Below, piece by piece: positions 16,637 to 23,393 of a stretch of 28,421 nt of DNA. The first letter of the stretch is position 1; each line of letters begins with the position of its first letter. Both the position numbers and the translations under genes were made by a program. Below the pieces are notes generated by a model that did no database searches, had not been told where the DNA came from, and saw only the letters and a list, made by a program, of their open reading frames with translations. Source of the stretch: Candidatus Bathyarchaeota archaeon (GTDB lineage Archaea > Thermoproteota > Bathyarchaeia > TCS64); assembly GCA_016934355.1 (NCBI GenBank), contig JAFGTA010000080.1, positions 1 to 28,421 of the forward strand, in the 5' to 3' direction.

Positions 16637-16873
16637 CTACTTCACCTTGATTATGAACGTGTACTCCTTGCCCTCCTCGTTGGAGTAGAGTATCTCATTT
16701 CCCGTCTTGTCTGCCCACGCGGGCACGTCTCGCTTGCTGCCGGGGTCGGTTGCGACGATGCGCAGCACCTGTCCGGGCTTCATGTTCTTGGTTGTCTTCT
16801 TGAGCTGAACGATGGGCATCGGGCAGAACATGCCCTTGCAGTCCAGTTCCACGTCTATCTCGTAATCAACCAT
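16637..16873 (-). CDS. tusA: TusA/SirA-family sulfur carrier
   Basis: A 78-residue TusA fold. The signature LDCKGMFCPMPIVQLKK carries the CPxP motif, whose Cys holds the persulfide sulfur. The C-terminal half ends in a strand EYTFIIKVK, as in the family. A second Cys precedes it in the DCKG stretch. It is the first gene of the sulfur-relay operon. Its promoter, with a TATA box at 16902-16909, is bracketed by a perfect inverted repeat, which suggests tight control. In archaea TusA-like proteins can feed tRNA thiolation, molybdenum cofactor synthesis or dissimilatory sulfur pathways, and nothing here decides between these. Confidence 0.92.
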   Translation of the reverse strand: MVDYEIDVELDCKGMFCPMPIVQLKKTTKNMKPGQVLRIVATDPGSKRDVPAWADKTGNEILYSNEEGKEYTFIIKVK

Positions 16874-16879
16874 GATATT

Positions 16880-16917
16880 CCAAATGGTTAATTCTACGAC
16901 GATATTTAACCATTTGG
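16880..16917 (-). promoter_or_regulatory. Perfect 12-bp inverted repeat (operator) around the tusA TATA box
   Basis: CCAAATGGTTAA at 16880-16891 is repeated exactly as its reverse complement at 16906-16917, with 14 bases between. Each arm holds a CCA-N2-TGG palindrome, and the two centres are 26 bases apart. On the minus strand one arm overlaps the BRE and start of TATA (TTAAATAT, 16902-16909), and the other covers the expected transcription start, 7 bases before the tusA ATG. This geometry fits a repressor that blocks the promoter. It could also form a hairpin in read-through RNA from the NUDIX gene, whose stop is 4 bases away. Confidence 0.75.
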
Positions 16918-16921
16918 TAAG

Positions 16922-17368
16922 TCAGTCGGCTAGGTTTTCCTGCTTCAGCACCTTCAGAAGGAACCTCTTGGTGCTGGGCATGATGTCAACCGCGTCGAGT
17001 TCATGGATACCCACCCACCTCGCGTCCGGCGCGTCAGAGCCAGGGTGAATTTCGCCTGAGACGAACTCGCATAGATACTCGAAAAGGACGTAGTGGTACC
17101 TCACCCCGCCGTCGTCGTCGCGGTGGATCGAGTCGAAGAATGTGATCATCTTGACGGGCTTCACGGTGACCCCCGTCTCTTCAAGGACTTCACGGATAAG
17201 GGCTTCCTCGACGGTCTCGCCCACCTCCACGGCGCCGCCGGGCAGCCCCCACTTGCCCTCAGAAGGAGCCTTGCCCCGTACGCTGAGGAGAACCCTGTCG
17301 CCGTCGATGATTACTGCGGCGACCCCTGGTATGGGGCGCTCGGGGTACTGTCGGCTCGTGCGCCTCAG
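16922..17368 (-). CDS. NUDIX hydrolase, apparent CTG start
   Basis: The full Nudix box runs over residues 45-67 (G-x5-E-x7-REVLEETGV), so this is a hydrolase of nucleoside diphosphates linked to another group; ADP-ribose or oxidised nucleotides are typical substrates. The strand preceding the box, PIPGVAAVIIDGDRVLLSV, then KWGLPGG, is standard, so the gene must begin well upstream of the first GTG at 17230. The only candidate after the korC stop is CTG at 17368, giving LRRTSRQYPERP and 149 residues, a normal length. It begins 3 bases after the korC stop, so translation may restart there; GGAG abuts it directly, which is poor spacing. It ends the kor operon. Confidence 0.82.
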   Translation of the reverse strand: MRRTSRQYPERPIPGVAAVIIDGDRVLLSVRGKAPSEGKWGLPGGAVEVGETVEEALIREVLEETGVTVKPVKMITFFDSIHRDDDGGVRYHYVLFEYLCEFVSGEIHPGSDAPDARWVGIHELDAVDIMPSTKRFLLKVLKQENLAD

Positions 17369-17371
17369 CTC

Positions 17372-17902
17372 CTAGATGGAGCGGTAGCCCTCGTCGAGGG
17401 CGCGGAGGTTGATCTCCCTCATGCCTGGGCGCATGTTCTTCTCCACGGCGTCCTTGAGGAGGCTCAGTTTCACCATCTCGGACCGCTTCGCCAGCGCTCC
17501 GAGCATCACCATGTTGGCGACGATCTGGTTGCCGAGGCGTATCGCTATCTCTCGTGCGGGCACTTGGATAAGCTCCACGTCTTCCCTGACCTCGCCGTCG
17601 AAACGCCCCAACACGCTTGAGTCCGCTATGACGATGCTGCCCTTCCTAGCCTTGCCTAAGTACTTCTTGAACGCGGGGAGGCTCAGCACCAGCAGTATGT
17701 CGCTCTCCTCGAACTGGAGGTCGTTGATCTCCTCGTCGCTGACCATTATCTCGCTGCGGCAGCTGCCGCCTCTCGCCTCTGAGCCGTAGCTCCGACCGAA
17801 CATCACCTCGTATCCTTTCTCGAAGACGGCTTGGCTAAGGAACTCGCCGCTGGCGACCACTCCCTGGCCGCCGGTGCCGCTGATGAGTATGTTCTGCTTC
17901 AT
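17372..17902 (-). CDS. korC: 2-oxoacid:ferredoxin oxidoreductase gamma subunit (KorC type)
   Basis: A 176-residue gamma subunit of the four-subunit 2-oxoacid:ferredoxin oxidoreductase. It opens MKQNILISGTGGQGVV with the conserved GxGGQG loop and has the family block SYGSEARGGSCRSEI. A longer frame up to 17989 exists, but its first 29 residues lie over the end of korB and look nothing like the family. The ATG at 17902 is one base after the korB stop. This subunit closes over the thiamine pyrophosphate site made by the alpha and beta subunits. The NUDIX gene follows after 3 bases. Confidence 0.93.
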   Translation of the reverse strand: MKQNILISGTGGQGVVASGEFLSQAVFEKGYEVMFGRSYGSEARGGSCRSEIMVSDEEINDLQFEESDILLVLSLPAFKKYLGKARKGSIVIADSSVLGRFDGEVREDVELIQVPAREIAIRLGNQIVANMVMLGALAKRSEMVKLSLLKDAVEKNMRPGMREINLRALDEGYRSI

Positions 17903-17903
17903 C

Positions 17904-18920
17904 TTACTCGCCCCTCGCCTTCCTGATGATCTCCCGCAGAGAGTCCGTGAGCTCCGGGCGGGTCTTCCGCTCGAAGACGCCGAGCTCAATCTTGCCCTCC
18001 AGGTGGTCCTTCACTTCCTTGACCGTGTCCAGCTCCGTGAGCTTTCCGCGCACAGCGTCCGGGGACTCTGTGTCCACGCGGACGACTCGCCCGTACTCCA
18101 TGTGGTCCACCATCTTCGCCTTTACTCCGCTCATCTTCTCTACCTGTTTCAGCGTCTCCTCGGGAGTTCCCTTGGGCAGCGCGTATAGGTAGCCGCCCTT
18201 GCCCGGCTTGTCCTTTACTACCGTGCTCTCGCTGAACATATCCAGTATCCTCGGGGGCAGGCTGTCGAGGGGTCCGCGGAGGTTGAAGATGCGACGCTGC
18301 TGCGTCGGGCACTGACTCAGTACCTCGATGAAGCTGAAGCCCTTGTGCTGTATCGCCTCCTTGATGCTACGGGTGAGCTCCATCACGTGGTAAGTGCTCC
18401 ACTTAGCCACGTAGGTACCGCCCGCGGCTCTCACCAGCTGTGTGATGTCGAAGGGCTGCTCAGGGTTCCCGTAGGGGCTCGTGACAGTGGTCTCGCCGTG
18501 GAGCGTAGTGGGCGCTATCTGGCCGCCCGTCATGGCGTAGCTCATGTTGTTCACCAGTATCACGGTGAGGTCGATGTTCCTCCGCGCCGCGTGGATCAGG
18601 TGGTTGCCGCCTATCCCTGCGCCGTCGCCGTCACCCACGAAGACCACGGTGGTCAGGTCGGGGTTGTACGCCTTGGCGCCGGTCGCGTATGCTATTGCTC
18701 TGCCGTGGGTGGTGTGAAGCGTGTCGCCGTTGAAGTTGGGGCTCGGAATCCATGCGCTGCAGCCGATGCCGGACACCGCCAGTATCCTGTCCTTGTCCAG
18801 CCCCAGGTCGTCTATCGCCCTGAGGAAGCAGTTCAGTATGATGCCGCCGCCGCAGCCAGGGCAGAAGGCGCTGGGCTGGCTCCGGACGTACTTGTCCCTG
18901 TAGTAGTTCAGGCTCTTCAC
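17904..18920 (-). CDS. korB: 2-oxoacid:ferredoxin oxidoreductase beta subunit (KorB type), with extra C-terminal region
   Basis: This subunit binds thiamine pyrophosphate and, through FCPGCGGG and other Cys, an iron-sulfur centre. The TPP motif runs from GDGDGAGIGG to LVNN (residues about 95-125). GIGCSAW and HTTHGRAIAYATGAK are family blocks. The start is GTG at 18920, overlapping the korA stop as GTGA. At 338 residues it is about 50 longer than usual KorB. The extra part lies between the conserved core (ending near SQCPTQQRR) and the normal tail (KIELGVFERKTRPELTDSL) and is rich in charged residues. 2-Oxoglutarate is the likeliest substrate by family, but other 2-oxoacids remain possible. 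Confidence 0.93.
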   Translation of the reverse strand: MKSLNYYRDKYVRSQPSAFCPGCGGGIILNCFLRAIDDLGLDKDRILAVSGIGCSAWIPSPNFNGDTLHTTHGRAIAYATGAKAYNPDLTTVVFVGDGDGAGIGGNHLIHAARRNIDLTVILVNNMSYAMTGGQIAPTTLHGETTVTSPYGNPEQPFDITQLVRAAGGTYVAKWSTYHVMELTRSIKEAIQHKGFSFIEVLSQCPTQQRRIFNLRGPLDSLPPRILDMFSESTVVKDKPGKGGYLYALPKGTPEETLKQVEKMSGVKAKMVDHMEYGRVVRVDTESPDAVRGKLTELDTVKEVKDHLEGKIELGVFERKTRPELTDSLREIIRKARGE

Positions 18921-20047
18921 TTCGAATGCCTCCTGATCTCTTCGAGTACCTCACGCCCTAGGGGGAGCACTCCGCCCACCTTGGCGAGGCTCGCCACCTT
19001 GCACCTGCCGCAGACAACGCGCTCCACCTCCTTGACGAGCTTCCCTACGTTCATCTCAACCACCAGTATCGCGTCCACCTTGTCAGCGAGAGCCCGCACC
19101 TCGTCCTCGGGGAACGGCCAGATGGTCTTAAGCCTGAAGAGCCCCGCCTTGACGCCCTGCTCCCTCGCCTTTACCACCGCCTCGTAGCTGGGGCGGGCGG
19201 ATGCGCCGAAGCTGAGCACCGCCACCTTGGCGTCGTCCAGCTGCTCCCTGTGGATGTCTCTTATCTTGGGCTCCGCGTTCAGAATCTTGTCCCGTGTACG
19301 GTAGATGATCATCTGGTGGTACTCGGGGGAGAAGTTGCGGACGCCGTCCGGCCTGTGCGTCGAGCCAGTGACGAGGAGCGCGTGACCCTCTCCGAACGCA
19401 GGCATCGGCGGAACCAGGCTGGGGTCGTCTGTGCCCCAGGGAGTGTCCTTCTTGCTTGTCGGCTTCCGGCGGTTGACCACGTCCACCTTCTCCGGCACCA
19501 TGAGCTTCTCCTTCATGTGCCCCACCAATCCGTCGCTCATCAGCATCACAGGCGTCCTGTAGGTCTCTGCCAGGTTGAAAGCCCGCACTGTGAGGTCGAA
19601 CATCTCCTGGACGCTCCATGGGCTGATGGCGATCGCCTCGTAGTCGCCGTGGCTTCCGTACTTTGCCTGCATGATGTCCTGCTGGCTCGGGTCGGTGGCC
19701 TGACCCGTGGACGGCCCGCTTCGCTGGACATCCACCAGCACAAGCGGCGTCTCCGTCATGTGGGCGTACCCGATGTTCTCCTGCATGAGGCTGTACCCGG
19801 GGCCGCTCGTCGCAGTCATCGCCTTGGCGCCCGCCCAGCTGGCCCCTATGACGCTGGCGATGCTCGCTATCTCGTCCTCCATCTGCAGGAAGACGCCTCC
19901 AGCCTTAGGCATCTCAACAGCGAGGTGGTGGCTTATCTCACTCGCAGGCGTTATCGGGTAGCCCGCGAAGAACCTGCACCCGGCCCTGATGGCGCCCTCG
20001 GCGCATGCGATGTTGCCCAGCTCCAGGTGCCTACCAGGCTCAAGCAT
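18917..20047 (-). CDS. korA: 2-oxoacid:ferredoxin oxidoreductase alpha subunit (KorA type)
   Basis: A 376-residue alpha subunit that oxidatively decarboxylates a 2-oxoacid to its acyl-CoA while reducing ferredoxin, or works in reverse for CO2 fixation. Family marks: GNIACAEGAIRAGC, then FFAGYPITPASEI; QMEDEIASIASVIGASWAG; TATSGPGYSLMQENIGYAHMTETPLVLVDVQRSGPSTG is split over residues 77-115. The size and GYPITP motif fit KorA/VorB-type alpha subunits without the fused gamma domain. The start is ATG at 20047, 8 bases inside the end of korD. Operon order D-A-B-C is the common archaeal one. Confidence 0.95.
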   Translation of the reverse strand: MLEPGRHLELGNIACAEGAIRAGCRFFAGYPITPASEISHHLAVEMPKAGGVFLQMEDEIASIASVIGASWAGAKAMTATSGPGYSLMQENIGYAHMTETPLVLVDVQRSGPSTGQATDPSQQDIMQAKYGSHGDYEAIAISPWSVQEMFDLTVRAFNLAETYRTPVMLMSDGLVGHMKEKLMVPEKVDVVNRRKPTSKKDTPWGTDDPSLVPPMPAFGEGHALLVTGSTHRPDGVRNFSPEYHQMIIYRTRDKILNAEPKIRDIHREQLDDAKVAVLSFGASARPSYEAVVKAREQGVKAGLFRLKTIWPFPEDEVRALADKVDAILVVEMNVGKLVKEVERVVCGRCKVASLAKVGGVLPLGREVLEEIRRHSK

Positions 20048-20282
20048 CCGTTATCTCCTCCACATTTATAGCGAAGTCGGGGCAGTACCGCTCACACCAG
20101 CGGCAGCCTATGCAGTCCCCCACTGTGACCGGCTTGGTGCCGCCGAGGGCGGTCTTCTTGTCCGACGCCTTGAGTATCTTGCCTCCACGCTGCTCGCAGA
20201 CGTGGACACAGATGAGGCACCCCTTACACTTGTCCTCATCCACCGTGACCTTGAACTTCTTAGCCGTGTTGACACACCTCAC
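20040..20282 (-). CDS. korD: 2-oxoacid:ferredoxin oxidoreductase delta subunit, 2x[4Fe-4S] ferredoxin (KorD type)
   Basis: An 80-residue ferredoxin-like subunit. Two clusters are visible: CKGCLICVHVC and CIGCRWCERYCP, each C-x2-C-x2-C-x3-C. They carry electrons from the TPP site to the external ferredoxin. It is the first gene of the operon and overlaps korA by 8 bases. The start is GTG at 20282; the residues before DEDKCKGC are few, as expected. A TATA-like GTTTTATCTG lies at 20316-20325 on the minus strand, giving a leader of about 10 bases. Confidence 0.94.
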   Translation of the reverse strand: MRCVNTAKKFKVTVDEDKCKGCLICVHVCEQRGGKILKASDKKTALGGTKPVTVGDCIGCRWCERYCPDFAINVEEITDA

Positions 20283-20315
20283 AACGAGTGCGAATCGGAA
20301 TAGTAAGGGGGACCA

Positions 20316-20325
20316 CAGATAAAAC
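20316..20325 (-). promoter_or_regulatory. TATA-like box of the kor operon
   Basis: GTTTTATCTG on the minus strand is centred about 38 bases before the korD GTG. The gap 20283-20352 holds nothing else recognisable. Confidence 0.4.
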
Positions 20326-20352
20326 AGTGAGGGTGGAGAGCCGGCTGCAACG

Positions 20353-21861
20353 TCAGCCGCTTAGTGAGGACCACAGACGCTCGACGAGCCCCTCGTCCAC
20401 CACCCCTGAGCCCCTCGCCAAAGCCAAGTAGTTGACCACAGGGTAGACGGTCCACGCCCATATCTGGCTCACGAGGAACTCGTGCATGCCGTAGGGCCTG
20501 TTCAGGAACCACGGACCCCAAGCCACGGCGAGGATGAAAGCCGAGACGGACGTGAACACGGCGGCCGTCCTCGTCACGTTACGCATGAAGAGGCTGTAGA
20601 GGAACGGCGCCATAATCGCAGCGCTGAGGCACGCCCACGCGATCATCGCCATATCCAGAATCATCTTGGGCCGGAAGTAAGCCATCACCAAGCCCCCGAG
20701 GGTGACCGCCGCCGTCGCGTACTTGCTCAGGTGCAGAATCCTGTCGTCGCTCGCCTCGGGGTTCACCAGCTTGTGGTAGATGTCCCGTGCCAGCCCGAAG
20801 CTCGCCATAAGTATCACGGCGTCCGCGGTGGACTGACTGGCGGCTATCACAGCGGAGAGGTATATCGCCCCGATGAACGTGGGCAGCACGAGCAGGATCA
20901 TTTGGGGGATGACGATGTCGTAGTCTGGGGCGCCCGCCGCTGATAGTGGGATCGTTATGCCGTTCTGAGTGAACATGAGCCTCGCCGCGGCGCCGTTGAA
21001 GTAGCTACAGGTGGTCATGCTGATGCAGAAGAGGGTCGCGAAGACCATGCCCCAACGGATAACCTTGGGGTCCTTCATCATGTAGAACCGCGTCAGCGAC
21101 TGGGGCAGCCCCCACGGCCCGATGCTGGTGACCATCACGTAGCTGAAGAGACCCCAGAATCCCCAGAGGCCGGGCGACGAGACGAGGCCAGGGTCGATCT
21201 GTGCGAGTCCCTGGGTTATGTTTCCTATGCCGCCGTTCCTTAGGATCACCATCGCCGTGAGGAACAGTGTGCCCACCGCCATCGTTGTGCCCTGGATGAA
21301 GTCGTTCCAGACGCACGCGACTGTGCCTCCGACTGCGAGGTAGAAGCCTACGATGAGCGCCGTGATGAGGAGGCTGACCTCGAAGCTGAGGTCCATGGTC
21401 ACCTTGAAGATGTAGCTGACGCCCATGAACACCGAGACCAGGTAGACAGTCATGAAAACCACGGTGAGCGCGGCGGTCCAGACGTGTAGGAACCTGCTCT
21501 GGTACCGCTCCCTGAAGTAGTCGGGCAGCGTCAACGCGCCGAGGGCTCCGCTGAACGACCTGATCCTGCCGCCGAAGAGTAGGAAAGGCAGCAGGGCGCC
21601 CAGTATGGTGTTGCCTATGGCTATCCAGAGGGTGGCGTACCCGAACCTATAGGCGTAGGCTCCGCCGCCTATCATGAGGACGGAGCTGAAGTAGACGGTG
21701 CCGTAGTGGACGCCCAGCAGTGCCGGTCCTATGTTCCGCCCCGCGACGTAATAGTCCTCGATGGACTGCACCTTCCTCGCTGAGAGGTACCCTATGGCGA
21801 TGAGTATCACCATGTAGACGCCGAACACGATGCCGAAAACCCAACCGTATTCACCAAGCAC
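20353..21861 (-). CDS. Sodium:solute symporter family (SSS) transporter
   Basis: A 502-residue protein with about 13 hydrophobic helices, the normal size for the SSS family. The N-terminal part has the family look: GYLSARKVQSIEDYYVAGRNIGPALLG, read at residues 23-49, followed by GTVYFSSVLMIGGGAYAYRFG. These proteins import sugars, amino acids, monocarboxylates or vitamins with Na+. The start is GTG at 21861 with GGTGA 6 bases before it, and a TATA-like AT block at 21906-21917 gives a leader of about 25 bases. It precedes the kor operon by 70 bases on the same strand, so it may supply a substrate, for example an organic acid or amino acid. The exact solute is unknown. Confidence 0.9.
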   Translation of the reverse strand: MLGEYGWVFGIVFGVYMVILIAIGYLSARKVQSIEDYYVAGRNIGPALLGVHYGTVYFSSVLMIGGGAYAYRFGYATLWIAIGNTILGALLPFLLFGGRIRSFSGALGALTLPDYFRERYQSRFLHVWTAALTVVFMTVYLVSVFMGVSYIFKVTMDLSFEVSLLITALIVGFYLAVGGTVACVWNDFIQGTTMAVGTLFLTAMVILRNGGIGNITQGLAQIDPGLVSSPGLWGFWGLFSYVMVTSIGPWGLPQSLTRFYMMKDPKVIRWGMVFATLFCISMTTCSYFNGAAARLMFTQNGITIPLSAAGAPDYDIVIPQMILLVLPTFIGAIYLSAVIAASQSTADAVILMASFGLARDIYHKLVNPEASDDRILHLSKYATAAVTLGGLVMAYFRPKMILDMAMIAWACLSAAIMAPFLYSLFMRNVTRTAAVFTSVSAFILAVAWGPWFLNRPYGMHEFLVSQIWAWTVYPVVNYLALARGSGVVDEGLVERLWSSLSG

Positions 21862-21905
21862 GCCGCATCACCTGATTACATACAGGTAACCCTAACCCGG
21901 CGCGG

Positions 21906-21917
21906 ATTTAATTTTAA
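21906..21917 (-). promoter_or_regulatory. TATA-like box of the symporter gene
   Basis: TTAAAATTAAAT-like DNA on the minus strand lies about 50 bases before the GTG at 21861. Downstream, GGTGA at 21868-21872 lies within a small inverted repeat (acctg 21870-21874 / caggt 21883-21887) that could weakly mask it. Confidence 0.4.
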
Positions 21918-21947
21918 CTAGAATTTAGGTATAAACGAGTAAAAAGC

Positions 21948-22898
21948 TTAGAGCCGCAGCTTCCTCAGCACGAGGTTGGCGACGCTGCTGTCCTGGATGG
22001 CGATGCCCACCGACTTGAACACGGTGACCCCGTCCTCAGACGTCCTGCCTGTTTTCTTACCCGATACGATGTCCTTGAGCTCGGCGTGAACATTGTCCCA
22101 AGTCATCGCGCCCTCCTCTATCGGAATCAGGACGTCGCCGGCTTCCAGCCTGATGCCCTCCATGTCGTCTATGACCAACTTGCTCCCAGCCACCGTGGCG
22201 GTGTCCAGCTCCCTCCAGTCGGGGTAGAAGGCGCCGATGGCGCTCACGTGAACCCTGTCCTTCAGCCACTTCCGCTTAACCACGGGCTTGGGGCTGGTCG
22301 TTGCCGTCAACACGATGTCAGCGTCCCTGCACGCCTCCTCGCCGCTGTTCGCGGGTGTAACCTCTATCCCCAGTTTCTCGGTCATGTCCTCGGCGAACCT
22401 CTCACGCGCCTCGGGGTACAGGTCGTAGACGTAGACCCTCTCTATGTCTCTGACCGTGCAGGCGGCCCACGTCTGGGTCCGTCCCTGCACGCCTGCGCCG
22501 AAGATGGCCGCCACCTTCGAGTCATCGGGGGCGAGGTACCTTGCGGCGACACCCGTCACGGCGCCCGTCCTCATGGCGGTGAGGTAGGTTGCGTCCATGA
22601 ATGCCTTGACCATCCCGGTCACCGGGTCGTTGATAACGACCCACGCTGCGGTTGTGGGCAGCCCCTTACCGCGATTGTCCGGGTAGATGCTTATGATCTT
22701 GGTTGCCTGGGCTTCGCTGCCAGTGAGGTAGCTAGGCATGAAGCTGATGCTGCCGTTGTGCTCGGGGACCATTATTGTGCTGCGGGCGGGCATGACCACC
22801 TTGCCCTCGGCGTACTCCCTGAATGCGCCCTCCACGGTGTCTATGGTCTCCTCCATGGTCAGCAGCTTCTCTACGTCGGAGTCTGAGAGGAACAGCAC
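21948..22898 (-). CDS. Ornithine cyclodeaminase / archaeal alanine dehydrogenase family enzyme
   Basis: A 316-residue member of the ornithine cyclodeaminase/mu-crystallin family, which in archaea includes NAD-dependent alanine dehydrogenase. The Rossmann motif is clear (AAIFGAGVQGRTQTWAA, about residues 130-147), preceded by the substrate-side block TAMRTGAVTGVAARYL. GLPTTAAWVVIND and VSAIGAFYPDWRELD fit the family. The start is GTG at 22898, with an in-frame stop 9 bases upstream and no ribosome site; a TATA box at 22930-22939 suggests a very short leader. Alanine dehydrogenase would link amino acids to pyruvate, which fits the neighbouring kor genes; ornithine cyclodeaminase or imine reductase remain possible. 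Confidence 0.9.
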   Translation of the reverse strand: MLFLSDSDVEKLLTMEETIDTVEGAFREYAEGKVVMPARSTIMVPEHNGSISFMPSYLTGSEAQATKIISIYPDNRGKGLPTTAAWVVINDPVTGMVKAFMDATYLTAMRTGAVTGVAARYLAPDDSKVAAIFGAGVQGRTQTWAACTVRDIERVYVYDLYPEARERFAEDMTEKLGIEVTPANSGEEACRDADIVLTATTSPKPVVKRKWLKDRVHVSAIGAFYPDWRELDTATVAGSKLVIDDMEGIRLEAGDVLIPIEEGAMTWDNVHAELKDIVSGKKTGRTSEDGVTVFKSVGIAIQDSSVANLVLRKLRL

Positions 22899-22929
22899 GG
22901 CTAATCACAGAGACATGAGGCTTTCAGCC

Positions 22930-22939
22930 TATAAAAGTT
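22930..22939 (-). promoter_or_regulatory. TATA box of the alanine dehydrogenase-like gene
   Basis: CTTTTATAGG on the minus strand is centred about 37 bases before the GTG at 22898. A small hairpin-forming aggct-ttc-agcct (22918-22930) lies just downstream. Confidence 0.5.
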
Positions 22940-22946
22940 CCAGCAA

Positions 22947-23016
22947 CGACGTAATGAGCCCCGCCTAAACCAGATAATTCGGTTTTTAGGCCGAGAACAA
23001 CGTAATAAGCCTAAAT
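22947..23016. repeat. Clustered direct and inverted repeats between the alanine dehydrogenase-like gene and sepF
   Basis: ACGTAATGAGCC (22949-22960) recurs as ACGTAATAAGCC about 50 bases on (22999-23010). GCCTAAA occurs at 22963-22969 and again at 23009-23015, with its reverse complement TTTAGGC at 22985-22991. Copies 1 and 2 can pair as a hairpin. The cluster lies in a divergent promoter region and may be a set of regulator sites. Confidence 0.5.
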
Positions 23017-23021
23017 ATTTA

Positions 23022-23046
23022 AACGGAAGACGATGCATCTTCCGTT
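23022..23046. promoter_or_regulatory. 9-bp perfect inverted repeat upstream of sepF
   Basis: AACGGAAGA (23022-23030) and TCTTCCGTT (23038-23046) are exact reverse complements with a 7-base spacer. The repeat sits between two TATA-like boxes (23011-23020 and 23053-23060), a typical operator position. Confidence 0.6.
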
Positions 23047-23052
23047 AACATA

Positions 23053-23060
23053 TTATATAA
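23053..23060 (+). promoter_or_regulatory. TATA box of sepF
   Basis: TTATATAA is centred about 26 bases before the ATG at 23082, giving a leaderless transcript. CTAAATATTT at 23011-23020 is a second candidate, which would give a leader of about 40 bases containing part of the inverted repeat and AAGGGGAA. Confidence 0.5.
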
Positions 23061-23081
23061 CAGTAAAGGGGAATAAACTAG

Positions 23082-23393
23082 ATGAGAGGTATGCTCGACC
23101 GGCTTGTAGGTAAGTCAGAGGAAGAAAGGGAACTCGCGGGAATCCGCTACATAAAAGCCATCCCTCTCAGGGCCTACGAGGACATCGACGTCATCAAGGC
23201 CGAGATCAGAGCAGGCAACGTAGTCATCTGTAACGTCTCCCCCCTCGCCAAGCACAACATAGAAGACGTGAAGCGGGGCATAAACGAGCTGAACGAGTAC
23301 GCGCAGCTCATCGAGGGAGACATCGCACGCCTCGGAGAGGAAAGAGTTATCGTCACTCCGAAGAACGTCAGGATCTGGAGAAACTCAGACTAG
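23082..23393 (+). CDS. sepF: Archaeal SepF-like cell-division protein
   Basis: A 103-residue protein of the SepF/DUF552 family. In archaea SepF anchors FtsZ filaments to the membrane at the division site. The core YIKAIPLRAYEDIDVIKAEIRAGNVVICNV is read at residues 23-52, followed by the helix that packs two copies together and the closing strand ERVIVTPKNVRIW. The short N-terminus MRGMLDRLVGK can form the amphipathic membrane-binding helix known for SepF. The length fits the compact archaeal form, with no linker insertion. Its last 4 bases overlap the aCPSF1 gene tail on the other strand. FtsZ itself is not in the window. Confidence 0.9.
   Translation: MRGMLDRLVGKSEEERELAGIRYIKAIPLRAYEDIDVIKAEIRAGNVVICNVSPLAKHNIEDVKRGINELNEYAQLIEGDIARLGEERVIVTPKNVRIWRNSD

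Noticed and set aside
17903..17989. N-terminal extension of KorC by 29 residues.
   Set aside because: It overlaps the korB end in another frame. The family starts at MKQNILISGTGGQG, one base after the korB stop.
21870..21887. Small inverted repeat over the symporter ribosome site as a riboswitch-like element.
   Set aside because: Only 5-base arms and no conserved core; too weak to call.
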